Shown: positions 22,277-33,472, counted from the first letter of the stretch. The stretch: 64,000 bases of DNA from Fragilariopsis cylindrus CCMP1102 (GCA_900095095.1 FMBT01000304.1:496001-560000); one strand, 5' to 3'. Numbers and translations are program-made. The notes: generated by a model from the letters alone, not told the origin.

Positions 22277-23113
22277 TTAACTGATGACGGCACGTAAGAA
22301 GGGTTTGGCGACATATTCTTCTGCAGTTTTCATCACTGATAATTGGACCGCTTCGAAGCGATTACCAAAGGCCGAGTACGCCGCACGCAAGGGTGTCGCG
22401 TAGAAATAATGATAATAGAATTCATTGTATGAATATGCGGAAACAATGACTGGATTTTCCTCGTTGGTACCGACATGTAACGCTGGTTCGTACGTCAAGA
22501 CGTTCACAAGATCCAGAACGGCCACGGCTTTAATACCGGTCACAACCGAGGAACCCTGCAACGCCACGAGACGGTCACCGACCATCACACTTGCGGCACG
22601 GACGGCATGACGGTCTTTGTACGATTCACCCACGTACACCATATGATTGGAAGAAACTTCTAGGGCAGCATCATGACCCTCCAGCTCAATGGCATACGCT
22701 GCATAGGCATGATTGGCTTTTTCGGTGTGTTGGTAGACATGGTACACTTCCGAACACGTCGGCACACCACCGACGGCCGCCATGGCACGCACCGCATCTC
22801 CTACCTTGATCGTGCGTGCGGCAACATACTCGTGTTGCGTGCATGAATAGAGCAGCGCGCTACCCGAGAAGCAATCATGAGAATGCCCGCCGCTCCATTC
22901 CGCCTTGGCATTCTCATATTTGCCGCAACCCGCATCCGTTTTACAGAAGGCATCACATGCATCTTCACTGTTGATATTACTTACGTTGGTATTAGTAATT
23001 GAACAAGAATCATCGGAAGCACCGCCCGTACAGGTACATGTTCCGGCCGAAACCAACGCGGCCGAAGAGGAGAAGAATGCGAGGGAGTAAGCTGCGAGGT
23101 AGGAAATCTTCAC
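22277..23113 (-). CDS. Secreted stand-alone Hint (Hedgehog/intein) domain protein
   Basis: 278 residues, intact, no intron. A signal peptide is visible (MKISYLAAYSLAFFSSSAAL ... SAG). A Cys-rich region follows (CTCTGGASDDSC; SEDACDAFC; AGCGKYENAKAEW). The Hint domain starts at HDCFSGSALL, whose Cys is the usual nucleophile, continues with RTIKVGDAVRA and includes SSNHMVYV (the block with the conserved His) and VMVGDRLVA. These match the Hog-type layout in which Cys attacks the preceding peptide bond, so autoprocessing that releases the N-terminal Cys-rich part is plausible. No Hedge signalling domain is present. Third positions are visibly more G/C-rich than in neighbouring genes, suggesting high expression or a different history. 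Confidence 0.82.
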   Translation of the reverse strand: MKISYLAAYSLAFFSSSAALVSAGTCTCTGGASDDSCSITNTNVSNINSEDACDAFCKTDAGCGKYENAKAEWSGGHSHDCFSGSALLYSCTQHEYVAARTIKVGDAVRAMAAVGGVPTCSEVYHVYQHTEKANHAYAAYAIELEGHDAALEVSSNHMVYVGESYKDRHAVRAASVMVGDRLVALQGSSVVTGIKAVAVLDLVNVLTYEPALHVGTNEENPVIVSAYSYNEFYYHYFYATPLRAAYSAFGNRFEAVQLSVMKTAEEYVAKPFLRAVIS

Positions 23114-23589
23114 GGTGTTGTATTGCGTTTATTTTTGTTTTATGTGGAATGCCGGTTTCTTCAGAAATTAAAAAAAGTATGGCAGAACAAAAAGGGAAGA
23201 AACGAACAAAAATTGAGAGAGAGAGAGAGACCGGTGTGTTAGTAGTAGTATATATAGTCGGCGGTAATAAGCAAGGGTGGCCATCGACGACATCATCATC
23301 GTTCCACATCCTCGATTTGCAGATCTTTCTTCCTTCCTTACCTTGTTCGATATTTTTTGTAATGATTTTATGATTTTATTGATTTTATGTCGTCGGATAA
23401 AGATATTATTGTTCGTGGTCAAATCAAGGGCTCTAATGAATTATTGCCTTAAATATTACATGACGCTTCGTAATTCTGACATGCAAAGAACAATCCCATC
23501 ATGCAAATGCAGCAGCAGCTCTCGCGCGAGATTCCACAAAGATTCTCTCGGCGAGACAAAAGAAAGCAAATTACATAATTGAATTTTTA
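23114..23589. other. 5' flank of the Hint gene, no gene seen
   Basis: Upstream of the minus-strand ATG; contains a GA-rich run (23213-23232). Presumably holds the Hint promoter, but no motif is clear. Confidence 0.45.
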
Positions 23590-24075
23590 ACATCACTAGG
23601 TAAGGTGCTAGGTGCAGCTGATGGCAAGTCACTCGGCAAGGTAGTAGGTTTAGAACTTGGTACAGTATATTACGTGGCAATTCACTAGGTCCGACAGGAT
23701 GGAAATATACTTGGAATAGTATTTGGTGCATCACTTGGGTACGCACTTGGTAGATCACTTGGTAAGGTGCTAGGTAGGTTGAGCTGATGGCAAATCACTC
23801 GGCAAGGTACTCGGAGAAGTACTGGAAAAATCACTAGGATAAGCACTTGGTAGATCACTAGGTAGTGTGCTAGGTTGAATCGATGGCAAATCACTTGGAA
23901 CTGTACTTGGAATAGTTCTCGGTGACTGCGTTGGACTATCTGTAGGATTAGTTGTAGGTGACTGCGTTGGACTCGTTGTAGGCGCTGAAGTAGATGACTG
24001 CGTTTGATAAGCTGTACGATAAGAACTTGGCAAATCACTAAGTACGAGTACTACTACCAACACAATGATTGCTGT
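23590..24075 (-). pseudogene. PSxxPS-repeat secreted protein fragment (degenerate)
   Basis: Minus-strand sequence reads a short hydrophobic leader (AIIVLVVVLVL) followed by LPSDLPSAYPSD, SPTQSPTTNPTD and similar Pro-Ser/Thr repeats, a family common among diatom extracellular proteins. The repeats continue in three successive frames; one switch coincides with an extra ACCT inside a repeat unit. No folded domain follows and the leader lacks an in-frame ATG. I read it as a truncated and slipped copy rather than a functional gene. Confidence 0.5.
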
Positions 24076-24192
24076 TCATGATCGTATAAAACTAGAACAG
24101 AACAGAACAGAACAGAACAGAACAGATCAGATTAGATCAGATCACAGAACAGTTAACGAAAATGAGATGAAATGAAACTGCAGTAATAATAG

Positions 24193-24335
24193 TATAGCAA
24201 ACAATAGAGCGGAAACAAAATAAAAGTATATAGTAGAAAAAATTAATTGGTACCTGCAGCTACTCTAGAATTAGTTAGAGAGAGAGACAGAGAGAGAGAG
24301 ACAACGAAAAAAGAAGTTTATATATATTATTAACG
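24193..24335 (+). repeat. Left arm of an inverted repeat pair
   Basis: Matches the reverse complement of 26163-26305 closely, including AGCAAACAATAGA, AATTAATTGGTACCTGCAGC, TACTCTAGA.TTAGTTAGAG, a GA run, and ACGAAAAAAGAAGTTTATAT. Confidence 0.8.
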
Positions 24336-24384
24336 CAGTATTCTGGTTTAGCTACATTTAGTTAGTTAATTAGCTTTTCTATTA

Positions 24385-24705
24385 TTATAGTTTCTTGTTT
24401 CGATAATATGAAAATGTCTTTGTGATGTTATTATCACAGTCATCATCATAATCATCGTCGCAGTCATCATCACAGTCGTCATCATCGTCGTCATCAATAA
24501 CATTATAATTGAATGATTCTACTACCCTGTGAAAATCGCTAGTGTTAATATTGCTACTGCTACTACTACTACTTGTATTGTTTGTATTCCCCGATGATAA
24601 TGATGCTATTAGATGTTCTGATTCTTGAATGGTTGGTAATCTTGGCCGTGTAGGAAGTGGACTACAACGGCGTTGGCATTGATGATCATCATCTAGTGGA
24701 TTCAT
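24385..24705 (-). CDS. Small hypothetical protein with an Asp-rich tail
   Basis: 106 residues from ATG 24705. The N-terminal half is not repetitive (HQCQRRCSPLPTRPRLPTIQ, then ESEHLIASL), followed by Ser/Asn and a poly-Asp/Cys tail. Its 5' end faces the plus-strand ORF at 25377 inside the inverted-repeat segment. No domain is recognised. Confidence 0.35.
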   Translation of the reverse strand: MNPLDDDHQCQRRCSPLPTRPRLPTIQESEHLIASLSSGNTNNTSSSSSSSNINTSDFHRVVESFNYNVIDDDDDDDCDDDCDDDYDDDCDNNITKTFSYYRNKKL

Positions 24706-25376
24706 TATTGACGAAGAATAGCATTTTGATTTTGATGGTTGTTCTTCTTCTTCTTGTTGGACTTATTCCGCCATCATCATAGTAGCAATAACTGAAGAAA
24801 GTAATGCCAAACGGTGGTATAAAATACAGGATAGCAGGAGATGGTACATATGATGTGATACACTGTACATTATTTGCAGATAACTACTCGTTATTAGGGC
24901 CTAATGAATGATCTATACAGTAGTCAATACCATTTTCAGTGTTCACTCGTTTGATATATAACTAATACAATGCACGCACGATGATTTTTTAAATCTAATT
25001 TTCATTGAGGAGTTCTTTTTAAAACAATTATAATAAGTTAGTGATGTAAAAGAGGCCTCAAAATATGGCCTATAATATTAATATTGTGGTAGGCCGTTTT
25101 TTTTCTTAAATGAATTTGCTTCCACGACTAACAATCACTACTGCGTAGTGTACTGCGTAGAGTAGTTGAATCAATCGAAGATTCTTGGATTTGATTCAAA
25201 AAGAAATCAGTTGCGGTGAAGTATGGTACAGTAACGTTATAGGTGGATGCCTTTTTTGCATTCATACTGTACTAGGATCACTGAGGCATGCCATCGTTTT
25301 CTTTCCGAATATACAGTGCATATAAGTTCTACTAGTATAACATAAGAATAATTATATTCAAATCAATCATGACAAA

Positions 25377-25841
25377 ATGACAAGCCGTCGATCCTCAACG
25401 TCTTTATCTTCATCGCCGTGTTCTGATGTTGCCACCGAATACGTCATCATTAATATTGCCGACCATAATTATGATTATGATTATGATTGTGATAATAATG
25501 TATTTTCCATCGATTCTTGCTATAATGATGATGATGGGCGGAACAACAAGGATGAGAATAACGATAATAACAATGTGAATATAAATAAGGTCAATGACGA
25601 CGACGACGACGACGACTACAATGGCAATGGCAATGGCAAGGATAAGAAGACTATAAAATATCTTATAAATTGTTGTTGTTGTTGGTTCAAGTTTGAATAC
25701 AAAAACACTACAGCAGCTATTATACAACATGAACAACCGTCATTATTATTGCTAATATTAACAGAATCATCGTTTCTTCGAAGCTTGCGTATATATAATA
25801 AATCGGACATTATTGAAGTAAATAAAGTAACCGAAACATAG
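25377..25841 (+). CDS. Small hypothetical Asp/Asn-rich protein
   Basis: 154 residues from ATG 25377. Ser-rich start, a YDYDYDCDNN run, poly-Asp at about 25597-25618, then a non-repetitive C-terminal third with a Cys run and LLLLILTESSFLRSLRIYNK. No domain is recognised. It lies within the segment bounded by the inverted arms and, together with 24385-24705, could be cargo of an element or an ordinary pair of orphan genes. Confidence 0.35.
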   Translation: MTSRRSSTSLSSSPCSDVATEYVIINIADHNYDYDYDCDNNVFSIDSCYNDDDGRNNKDENNDNNNVNINKVNDDDDDDDYNGNGNGKDKKTIKYLINCCCCWFKFEYKNTTAAIIQHEQPSLLLLILTESSFLRSLRIYNKSDIIEVNKVTET

Positions 25842-26162
25842 GGACCATAATTAAGAACAGCCTATAGTAAAGAAAACAGGCTGAATAAGACTGAGCATCA
25901 AGTGTTGAAAGATCTTGCTCGATGAGGAATTGGTGGCTACTCTAAAGTTGCATTTGACAGTACTAACACAACGCAGATGATGACGATGCTGTTACAATAA
26001 AGAATCACACAACGATCGTTCCCATCAAGATTCTAGTTCCATTCAAATTGGGTTGACTGCACACTGTCGTTGAAGATGGAAACAGTGTAAAACTACTTAT
26101 GTCAGCAAAACATAGAAGTACAAAGTCATTCATTAATATTTAAAATACAAAAGATCTTGGTT

Positions 26163-26305
26163 AATAATATATATAAACTTCTTTTTTCGTTCTCTCTCTC
26201 TCTCTCTCTGTGTGTGTCTCTCTCTAACTAACTCTAGAGTAGCTGCAGGTACCAATTAATTTTTATAATATACTTTCATTTTGTTTTTGTTCTATTGTTT
26301 GCTAT
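26163..26305 (-). repeat. Right arm of the inverted repeat pair
   Basis: Reverse complement of 24193-24335 at roughly 90 percent identity by eye, with differences mainly in the CT/GT microsatellite in the middle. The arms enclose about 1.83 kb. Confidence 0.8.
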
Positions 26306-26415
26306 CATTCACTTTCGAATATTATAACATTTACTTTTTTGTTTATTTTTAATGAGTTATTATCTATACCCTCGACCAAAGAACAATAAAGTAAATGAAT
26401 TACAGTATGTGCGTT

Positions 26416-26770
26416 TTAGCGCAATTCGTCGACGTGATCATAATTGATAGCGCGACGGTATTGACTCTGAATTTCAGAGGCACGATTAATAGCGCGACGG
26501 TATTGACTTGACGATTTAACGCCAACTGATCTTTTGGTATGCTTCGTCACTGCATTATTTGTTATTTTTTGCCACTTCAACCAAGTCAAGACGACGCCAT
26601 CGCCACTATTATGTACGAAATTGATTCTATGAAATAGATTTTCCTGATTGTTAATTGAACAATGTATGACGTAGTGCAATAACAAAAGCACTTTGTTAAT
26701 ACTCAAGCGCGACGGTATTGACTCTGAATTTCAGAAGCGCGATTAATAGCGCGACGATACTGACTCTGAG
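26416..26770 (-). repeat. GCGCGAC-type direct repeats within a short ORF
   Basis: A unit of about 30-65 bp containing GCGCGACGGTATTGACT and CTGAATTTCAGA occurs at 26446-26515 (twice) and again at 26704-26765. On the minus strand a 96-residue ORF (26416-26706) carries SQYRRAIN twice as a result, next to a non-repetitive WLKWQKITNNAVTKHTKRSV stretch. This may be a fragment of a repetitive protein gene; no family is recognised. Confidence 0.4.
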
Positions 26771-27033
26771 CCGAATATCGATACAAGAAATTTCCTTAAA
26801 GATAAAGATCTATGTACACGTAACTTACTGTAGAAAAAGCATATTCTCTGATTTACGTCAAGAATTCAAACTTCCAGATAAAAGATAAAAAAAATCTCGT
26901 TGAATGTATTTATTACATGCACAACAGTACATGAACAAATTGCTTTTAACTCGTATTACTAACCAACGAGTTGCACTGCTGTTAATAATTAGAATAGGCG
27001 CGTGATAGTTTCATCTATCAAACAATTTAAATT

Positions 27034-29044
27034 ATGACAAGTGAAGTAATGGCATCATCAGATGCAAGTTGCGACGAAAGCAAATGCGTCTCATATGCGC
27101 TTAGTGGTTTGTCTAACAGTGCTCCTACGTATTCTTTTACATGTTTTTCTAATGACCTTGATCATCCTATGCAGTGTGCCCATGGATACACTCCACGTAT
27201 TGTGGATACAGAACCTATTCTGACCCTTGTTGTTCTTCAGACTACTGAGAACATTCATGTTCCTTATCAGTATTACACGTGTTGTCCACAAGATCCACCA
27301 CCCAATAATTTTATTGTAAGTCGACACTGCTCAAATTCCTCAACAATCTTTATTAATGACGCTAACATTGCAGAAGAGAGAGATCTAATACACAACAGCA
27401 CGACTATTTGTGAAGATGAAAAGCGACCGTACCCCCGCAAAATGGCAAATTTTGGTAAAATGGAATCGTTTGTGTGTTGTGACTCTATTATTGAACCCAA
27501 GAATAATGAAACAATCAACTTTCTAGATGAAACTGAATGTGTGCCCTTTAGTGATGAAAATTATCTTCCTTCCACCGTCTGGAATTTCTATGGTCTCATC
27601 ATTCCAATCAGCTGCGACAATAAAGGCATCTATGGTGAATTTCAGTTCCCAAGAATGCTCGATGAAACAAATGACTACGGTATTTACCACTACGAATGCT
27701 GCAAAACAGGATCCAAGACACCGCCTTTTCTTCAGAATGCTACATTCAATTGGTCAGTATACCCACAGATTGCTGTTTCGATAATTTCCGTGATTTCTTG
27801 TATGGTATTAATTATTGCTTTGTTAATTCCTTTGTTGGTGCAAGCAGGAAAAGTTTACGAAGAATCGACAAATACAAATACCAGTACAAATACAGATACA
27901 AGATCGCATGTAGATAGATCTAGACCAACAAACAAAAACACAAATGCAAGCACAGATCTGCCCTTTAGTGGCTACAATTTGTACCTGATCTATCTTGCTA
28001 TTCCTGATATGATCCTCAATACTTATCTTCTTGGGATGTACAGTAGTTACGCCAATCAGAAATATAACCACCATTTCAGTGGATTAATTATTCATGATTG
28101 GACAATTGAACCATTTGAAGGTGCATTTGTGATAGCATGTTCAACTGCAAATCTGGTAAGAACATTGTCTGCTGAGGTTTGACTCTTCTCTTTTACTGTA
28201 TTTTATGATGCGTCCTAGAATATACCAGTATATTACCACTTGAAATTAGAAATATTCACCAACATGTTTTCCTTTTCTAAATTTATATTGAATGCAATCC
28301 AAGTATTTAAATTGTGTCGTTTCCTACGAAGTACTTATCTTACTTCGAAATTCCTACAATACAACCCGATGTGATCCACCAAGTCTAGTAAAGGTAACAT
28401 TACAAGCAGCATCGGTATATAGCGTTGCTATTCTTGTTTTTATTATTTACTATTTCATAGGCACAGAACAACATAAATCATACTATCAGGGCAATTTTGA
28501 CAGATTTTACTATTTAAGTAATGTAAATTTATATTGGAGTCTGATGGTAACATACCTATTTCCAATTTTCATTTTTGGTTATGTGTGGATCACTATTTGG
28601 TTCTGTGGTTATATGCCATCTGCAACAGGAAGGATGAAAGAATTGGTAAGGGAACTCTTGTGCTTAAGTTCAACTAGAGCATTCATAACCCCAAAAATAT
28701 ACTCACCTTACAACTTCTTGTACCACAAACTCTTGCCATGTTTTCAGGTCTGGTACTTCTTTCGTATAGTTATCATTTTTTATGCAATTTGGCTTCCAGG
28801 ATTGGCCCTCATAGTCATTGGAGCAACAAAAAACTATGCGTTTTCCAAGTTTATCTGCATTGGTTACCTCTTCTGTGGTATACAGCCAATCATATCAACT
28901 TGCATGGCAATGACAAAATCTGATGTGAGGAAATACACACGAGATCTAATCACCCTTTCATATGTTAGGAAAACAAGTGCGCTAAAACAGTCCGGCACCG
29001 ATGACGACAACGACAACGAGCGCGACGAAGAAGAGGAAAGATGA
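27034..29044 (+). CDS. Seven-transmembrane receptor-like protein with Cys-rich ectodomain
   Basis: Three exons, 27034-28155, 28304-28645 and 28748-29044 (introns 148 and 102 bp, GTAAG to CAAG/TTTCAG), join in phase 0 to an intact 586-residue protein. About 240 residues form an N-terminal ectodomain with paired cysteines (CC at several places, CTCC-like spacing) and N-glycosylation sites (NSST, NATF, NWSV). Seven hydrophobic segments follow: YPQIAVSIISV..., YLIYLAIPDM..., the segment spanning the first splice site (FVIACSTANL/YLNCVV), YSVAILVFIIYYF, LYWSLMVTYLFPIF, WYFFRIVIIFYAIW and FICIGYLFCGIQPI. The tail KSDVRKYTRD then an acidic Asp/Glu end is intracellular. This layout fits a GPCR-like receptor; ligand unknown. 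The second intron has a length divisible by three, so read-through would stay in frame. Confidence 0.72.
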
Positions 29045-29432
29045 AAAGTTTTATCTAAACAGAGCTATTTCTTTCCATAACGTTACTGAGTGAAAGTCAC
29101 TCAAGTCTCGAAATTGTATGTTTAAAGGAAGATAAACGAGTCAGTTAAATCTCTACATAAAATTCATAATAAATATAATATATATTGTACTGCACTGTAG
29201 GAACGATAATTCGATTTGAATTTTTTCATTTTATTTAGTTATTATAAATATTACTACTAGACTTTAATAATTGCGAAGAAATATTTGTGATGGTCGTACA
29301 TTGTATTGTATTTTATTGTATTCTCGCGTTCATTAAATGTTTGATTTTTCTGCACGTCATCGTCAATCGACGCGGCGCTTTTGACGTTGATGATTTAGAC
29401 AGGTTTTTGCCATTATGTTGAGTATTATATTA
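29045..29432. other. Convergent intergenic region
   Basis: AT-rich 3' flanks of the 7TM gene and the ubiquitin-like gene; nothing supported. Confidence 0.5.
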
Positions 29433-30423
29433 TTAATCTTCACCTTCTGATAATTCATCAAGTGCCGTCGACGATGAAGCAGCAGCAGCAGCAGCAGCAC
29501 CCATACTACCACCATCAAAAAGACCGGCAGTAGTATCCATACCACCCATACCACCCATACCTGGTGGCATAGTACCTCCACTTCCACCAGCTTGTGCTTC
29601 CATCATTTTTATCATATCATCAGAATCCATGGATTTCATTATGGAGGCCGCAGCTGTCATGGCTTGTACCCATGCCTCCTTATCGTCTAATAATTCAGAC
29701 ATACCCGGCATGGAGGCCATCATACCTTTCATCATGGGATTAGTTAAAATCATTTGTCGTGCTTCTTCTAATTTAGTAGGATCCGACATATAGTCATCAA
29801 ACATCGGACTATCGGTCAGTTGTTTTAACATGGTCATAGATTCTTTCATATCCGGCATCTCACCAGGCTTACCACCCCCACCCATCATCATTTTTTGTAT
29901 CATATCATCTAATCCACCACCACCACCAGGTGCTCCTCCTCCACCAGGCGCACCTCCACCTAGTCCTAATCCTTTCATCATATCGGCAAGACTATCTCCA
30001 CCGGCAGGACCTGCACCGGCAGCACCTGCTGCTGGTGGAGCCACTGTTGACGCTGCTGCTGCAGCAGCACTACTACTTGCTGCTGCTGTCGAAGTAGTAG
30101 ATGATTTCTTTTTCGTGGATGTGGATTTTTTGGATGGAACACAATTTAATTGATCACCTTCGGATACACCAGCTTCTGATAAACTTACTCCAGTAGATGA
30201 GGATGAATTTAATCGTTTCCCTTGATGTAAAATTTTACCTTGTTTGGATGGACTAATACCGCTTTGTTCTTCGAGTCGTTCTTGTAATTCTGCAACTGTT
30301 GTCACTGGTTCCTCAATTTGATATTTTTTACCTTTTAATGTCACTTGTACATTGGATATAGGTGTTGGTGCAGCTGCCGTAACAACGCCGACTACTACTA
30401 AAGCAACTACTACAGCAGTCGTC
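29433..30423 (-). CDS. Ubiquitin-like domain protein with STI1-like helical region and a hydrophobic leader
   Basis: From about 30355 down, the frame reads a ubiquitin-like domain (VTLKGKKYQIEEPVTTVAEL, QGKILHQGKRL, SEGDQLNCVPSKK), a Ser/Ala/Pro/Gly linker, an LGGGAPGGGG segment, and a Met-rich helical part (MLKQLTDSPMFDDYMSDPTK, ARQMILTNPMMKGMMASMPG) like an STI1 heat-shock-chaperone-binding motif, then an acidic end at 29433. Such proteins act in ubiquitin-linked chaperoning. Upstream, to 30423, the frame stays open and reads a signal-like hydrophobic stretch (AVVVALVVVGVVTAAAP), but no ATG exists in that frame before a stop. The start must be in an upstream exon or is obscured by an error. 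A leader would place the protein in the ER or plastid-periphery route, unusual for this class. Confidence 0.62.
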
Positions 30424-31303
30424 TATTATATCATATTATATATTTGTGTTTGTGTTTGTGTTGTATCAGTTAGTATCGAGTCGTTTCAAAGAAGAATGAA
30501 AGAAAGAAAGAAAGAAGAAGGGAAATTCGTATTAGCGCGTTCATTAGAGTACAGTTTCGGTGGGGTGACGAAAAAAAACACACAGCCTAACTCAAGCGAT
30601 GCGATCATAAAAAGTGGAAAAGACGACGGCGTATAGTGTATCGTGTATCAGTGTATCGCATGGATCCATGATCATAATCAATCGACCATCACATCAATCA
30701 CTACTCACAAATTTAAAACACGAAAATATCTTCATCTTCTTTGCTATGTATTTCTTTTGTGTAAAGAACTGTTTGTCTATTTATTTTTCTTTCTTAATTC
30801 GTTCTGGTGTCTTGAGAATATGGAGCGATGTGATGTGATTTTTAATAGTGGAGGAATGACATGCATGAGTGTGAGAAAAGCAACAAAGATTTATCTGTTC
30901 GTTCATGTGTCACGTCTGTTGTGAGGATGTTTTCTCCGCGCCGAAATTTCATGCTCTTTCTTCTTATTTTACATCACGATTAATTGCCAACAAACCGCCA
31001 CGCGGAAAGGCAAGGCAAGAAGTGAAATGTTTGTTTGACGTACTAAAGGGCAGACTAAACGTGAGTCATGTGTGAGTGAGTCGAGTCGAGTCACGCGCCG
31101 TAAAAAGAATTTTGAAAGCACCATTTTTCAAATATGGAAAGATCGATCGAATTCTGAAAGTAAGCGCTATCAAACTTCACCGAAGAACCGGTGTATTTTA
31201 TTTATAAAATAAATCGAAGTTTCTTTCTTTCTTGCTCATGACACATAAAATTTATTGACAAAACGAAGAAACACAAGATAGATAAAGGTAATAATATGAT
31301 ATA
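30424..31303. promoter_or_regulatory. Divergent intergenic region
   Basis: About 880 bp between the start regions of the ubiquitin-like gene (minus) and the MFS gene (plus), so it should contain both promoters and perhaps the missing first exon of the former. GAGTC/GAGTCG repeats occur at 31074-31094. No motif is certain. Confidence 0.35.
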
Positions 31304-32900
31304 ATGAATGACGACATTTCTACAAATGATACGTTAGTAGGTAGCATGCCTATCGGTAGGCAATCACCACTAGATAACGACAACGACGACAAAAACGACA
31401 ACAATAACGAATGTGATACTGATAATGATAATTTTAATGTTCCGTCCGATGATAATAATAATGATATTACGTCCGATAATAATAATAATAGTAGGACTAG
31501 TAGACGAAGTAAATGGAATATGTACAAAAATATATTTCTGTTAAGTGGTACGTGGGACTTGGTCTTGGTGCATCATTTGTACAAATTCCATCAGCACAAA
31601 ATGTATTAACCACAACGGGACATGATTCAATATCAACAGTACCCTTAGGTCTTATTATACTATTGTCAGCACCGATGGCTGTTATAATTCCGAAACTTAT
31701 GACTAAATATGGCGAAAAGAGTATATTTGTATTTGCAGCATTTTTAGGTTGTATAGGAGCAATACTACAAATGATCGGTTTATTGGTCTCTCCTCCTGGT
31801 AGTACATTTGAAATCGCTATGTTAATGGTAGGTGCTGCTGTCCAATCTTTTACATATGCATCGACTAATAACATACGATTTGCTGTCGCATATTTTTCCA
31901 CAACAGAATTTTTATCTAAAGCAACAGCATTTGTGATTTTAGGTGGTACAGGTGGTGCATTCCTTGGTCCATTTTTATCCAATACTACACGATATATATT
32001 TCAGGATGCTGAGTATGCTGGAAATTTCTTACAAATTGCAATAATGTATTTATTCTATGGTATCCTGGCAATGTTTGTAGACTTTGCTCCTCCGCCACCA
32101 TCATCGAATAATAAGACTGAAATATCCAGCAAGTTGGCAACAATGAAGACAATATAGACAAGAACAAAGATAACGATAAAAATAATAATAATGAACTTAT
32201 TGTGTCGTCCATCGAAGAAGGATCTGCAGGAGAATGCGAGGTACCTTCATCTTCTCCGAAGGTAGTAATATTAGTAGAACGATCCATTGTTGAGATTTTA
32301 CGTACCACGGACTTAGCATTATTGATTCTATGTCAATCATTTTCTTATAATATCATGGCATTATATATGAGTGATATACAACTTCCAATGGCATCATTTG
32401 GTTACGATGCTACTCAAAGAACGAATGCAATCTTTGCACATATGCTTGGTATGTTTTTACCATCATTATTTTCTGGTAGTGTAATCACTGCATTCGGAAC
32501 ATGGTCCAGTACTTGCATTGGATTTATTATAATTCTGATAGGAGGAGGTTTATTTTATGTCAATAATTCGTTATGGATGTTTACTATTGGAATAACAGTT
32601 GTTGGAATTGGATGGAATATATCTTTTGTTGGTCCATCTGCAGCTGTATCAAAAGTGTACAATGCCAATAACGAGAAAGAAAAATCAAAAGTTCAAGGTT
32701 TTAATGATGGTATTATGTTATTTAGCATTGGTGTATTTCAATTATCAGCAAGTTCAATATATGAAGCAACTGGATCCAATTGGAATATCTTCAACGCAAT
32801 ATTAATAGGTTTTTCAATCCTTGCTATATTGATGACGTTTGCGAAAGCGGCTGTTAATGTTAATAAGACCACTACTTCATTATTTTGTTTCAGCAGATAA
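31304..32900 (+). CDS. Major facilitator superfamily transporter
   Basis: ATG 31304 opens with an acidic Asn/Asp tail, followed by twelve-TM MFS sequence. First half: YVGLGLGASFVQIPSAQ, PLGLIILLSAPMAVIIPKLM (loop 2-3 region), NIRFAVAYFSTTEFLSKATA, GGAFLGPFLSNTTRYIF. Central polar Asn/Asp loop around 32100-32230. Second half: LALLILCQSFSYNIMALYMS, FAHMLGMFLPSLFSGSVITA, GIGWNISFVGPSAAVSKVY, KVQGFNDGIMLFSIG. Substrate unknown. About 532 residues. The frame changes near 31545 (CTGTTAAGTGG) and between 32100 and 32157, both equivalent to one lost base; apart from those the coding sequence is clean. Confidence 0.75.
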
Positions 32901-33015
32901 ATATAGAAAATATAACTTTGTACTATTCAATAGAATCTTTAAAGTGAGATGAATGTTGATATGCAATCGTTATCATCCGAAGTGGAGCTTTTTCGGTCCA
33001 TTCTATTTCCCCATC

Positions 33016-33472
33016 TCATTTCTCATTCAAATTGATTAAAGCAACATAAAAATAATTTGTACGTATTTTACCGTTAATCTTTCCGGTTCCTCCTTTCAGA
33101 TTTAGGACAAGTTGGACGGTGACCATGCCTTCAAACTTTTCCCCTATAGCATTGTATACATCATCCATCATCGTCATCATCAGCTCTAAGAGCCACTGTT
33201 GCCTTCTTCGTTGTGATACCATATTTGTCCTTGAAACAAAAATCTTCATCTCTACAGGTTTTTTTTTGTCGGAAGTGACAATCCGGCTTTTTTTGGAAGC
33301 CTTCCGGTTGATTTACGTCGAATATGATGCCTTGCGAGTATCGGTGGATTGGATCTATAAAGTCGTGTCGGCCTTTAATGTAATGAAACCGATCGTTCAA
33401 CGGTATCACAACCAGAACCAGAACAGTAACAGTAACAGTAAGCAAAAATGAATAAGGATCAAGAATACACAA
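33016..33472 (-). CDS. Small hypothetical protein
   Basis: Minus-strand frames 33472-33161 and 33249-33016 together read a short hydrophobic N-terminal stretch (LLTVTVTVLVLVVIPL) and then non-repetitive polar sequence (YIKGRHDFIDPIHRYSQGI, PDCHFRQKKTCRDEDFCFK, GEKFEGMVTVQLVLNL). The frames join within a GAT/ATC repeat at about 33165-33180. No clear ATG begins the first frame. It resembles a real short secreted or membrane protein more than a shadow ORF, but no family is recognised. Confidence 0.35.

Noticed and set aside
26416-26706. Minus-strand 96-residue ORF as an intact gene
   Set aside because: Its SQYRRAIN repeats come from a DNA repeat that continues outside the ORF; kept only as a repeat feature.
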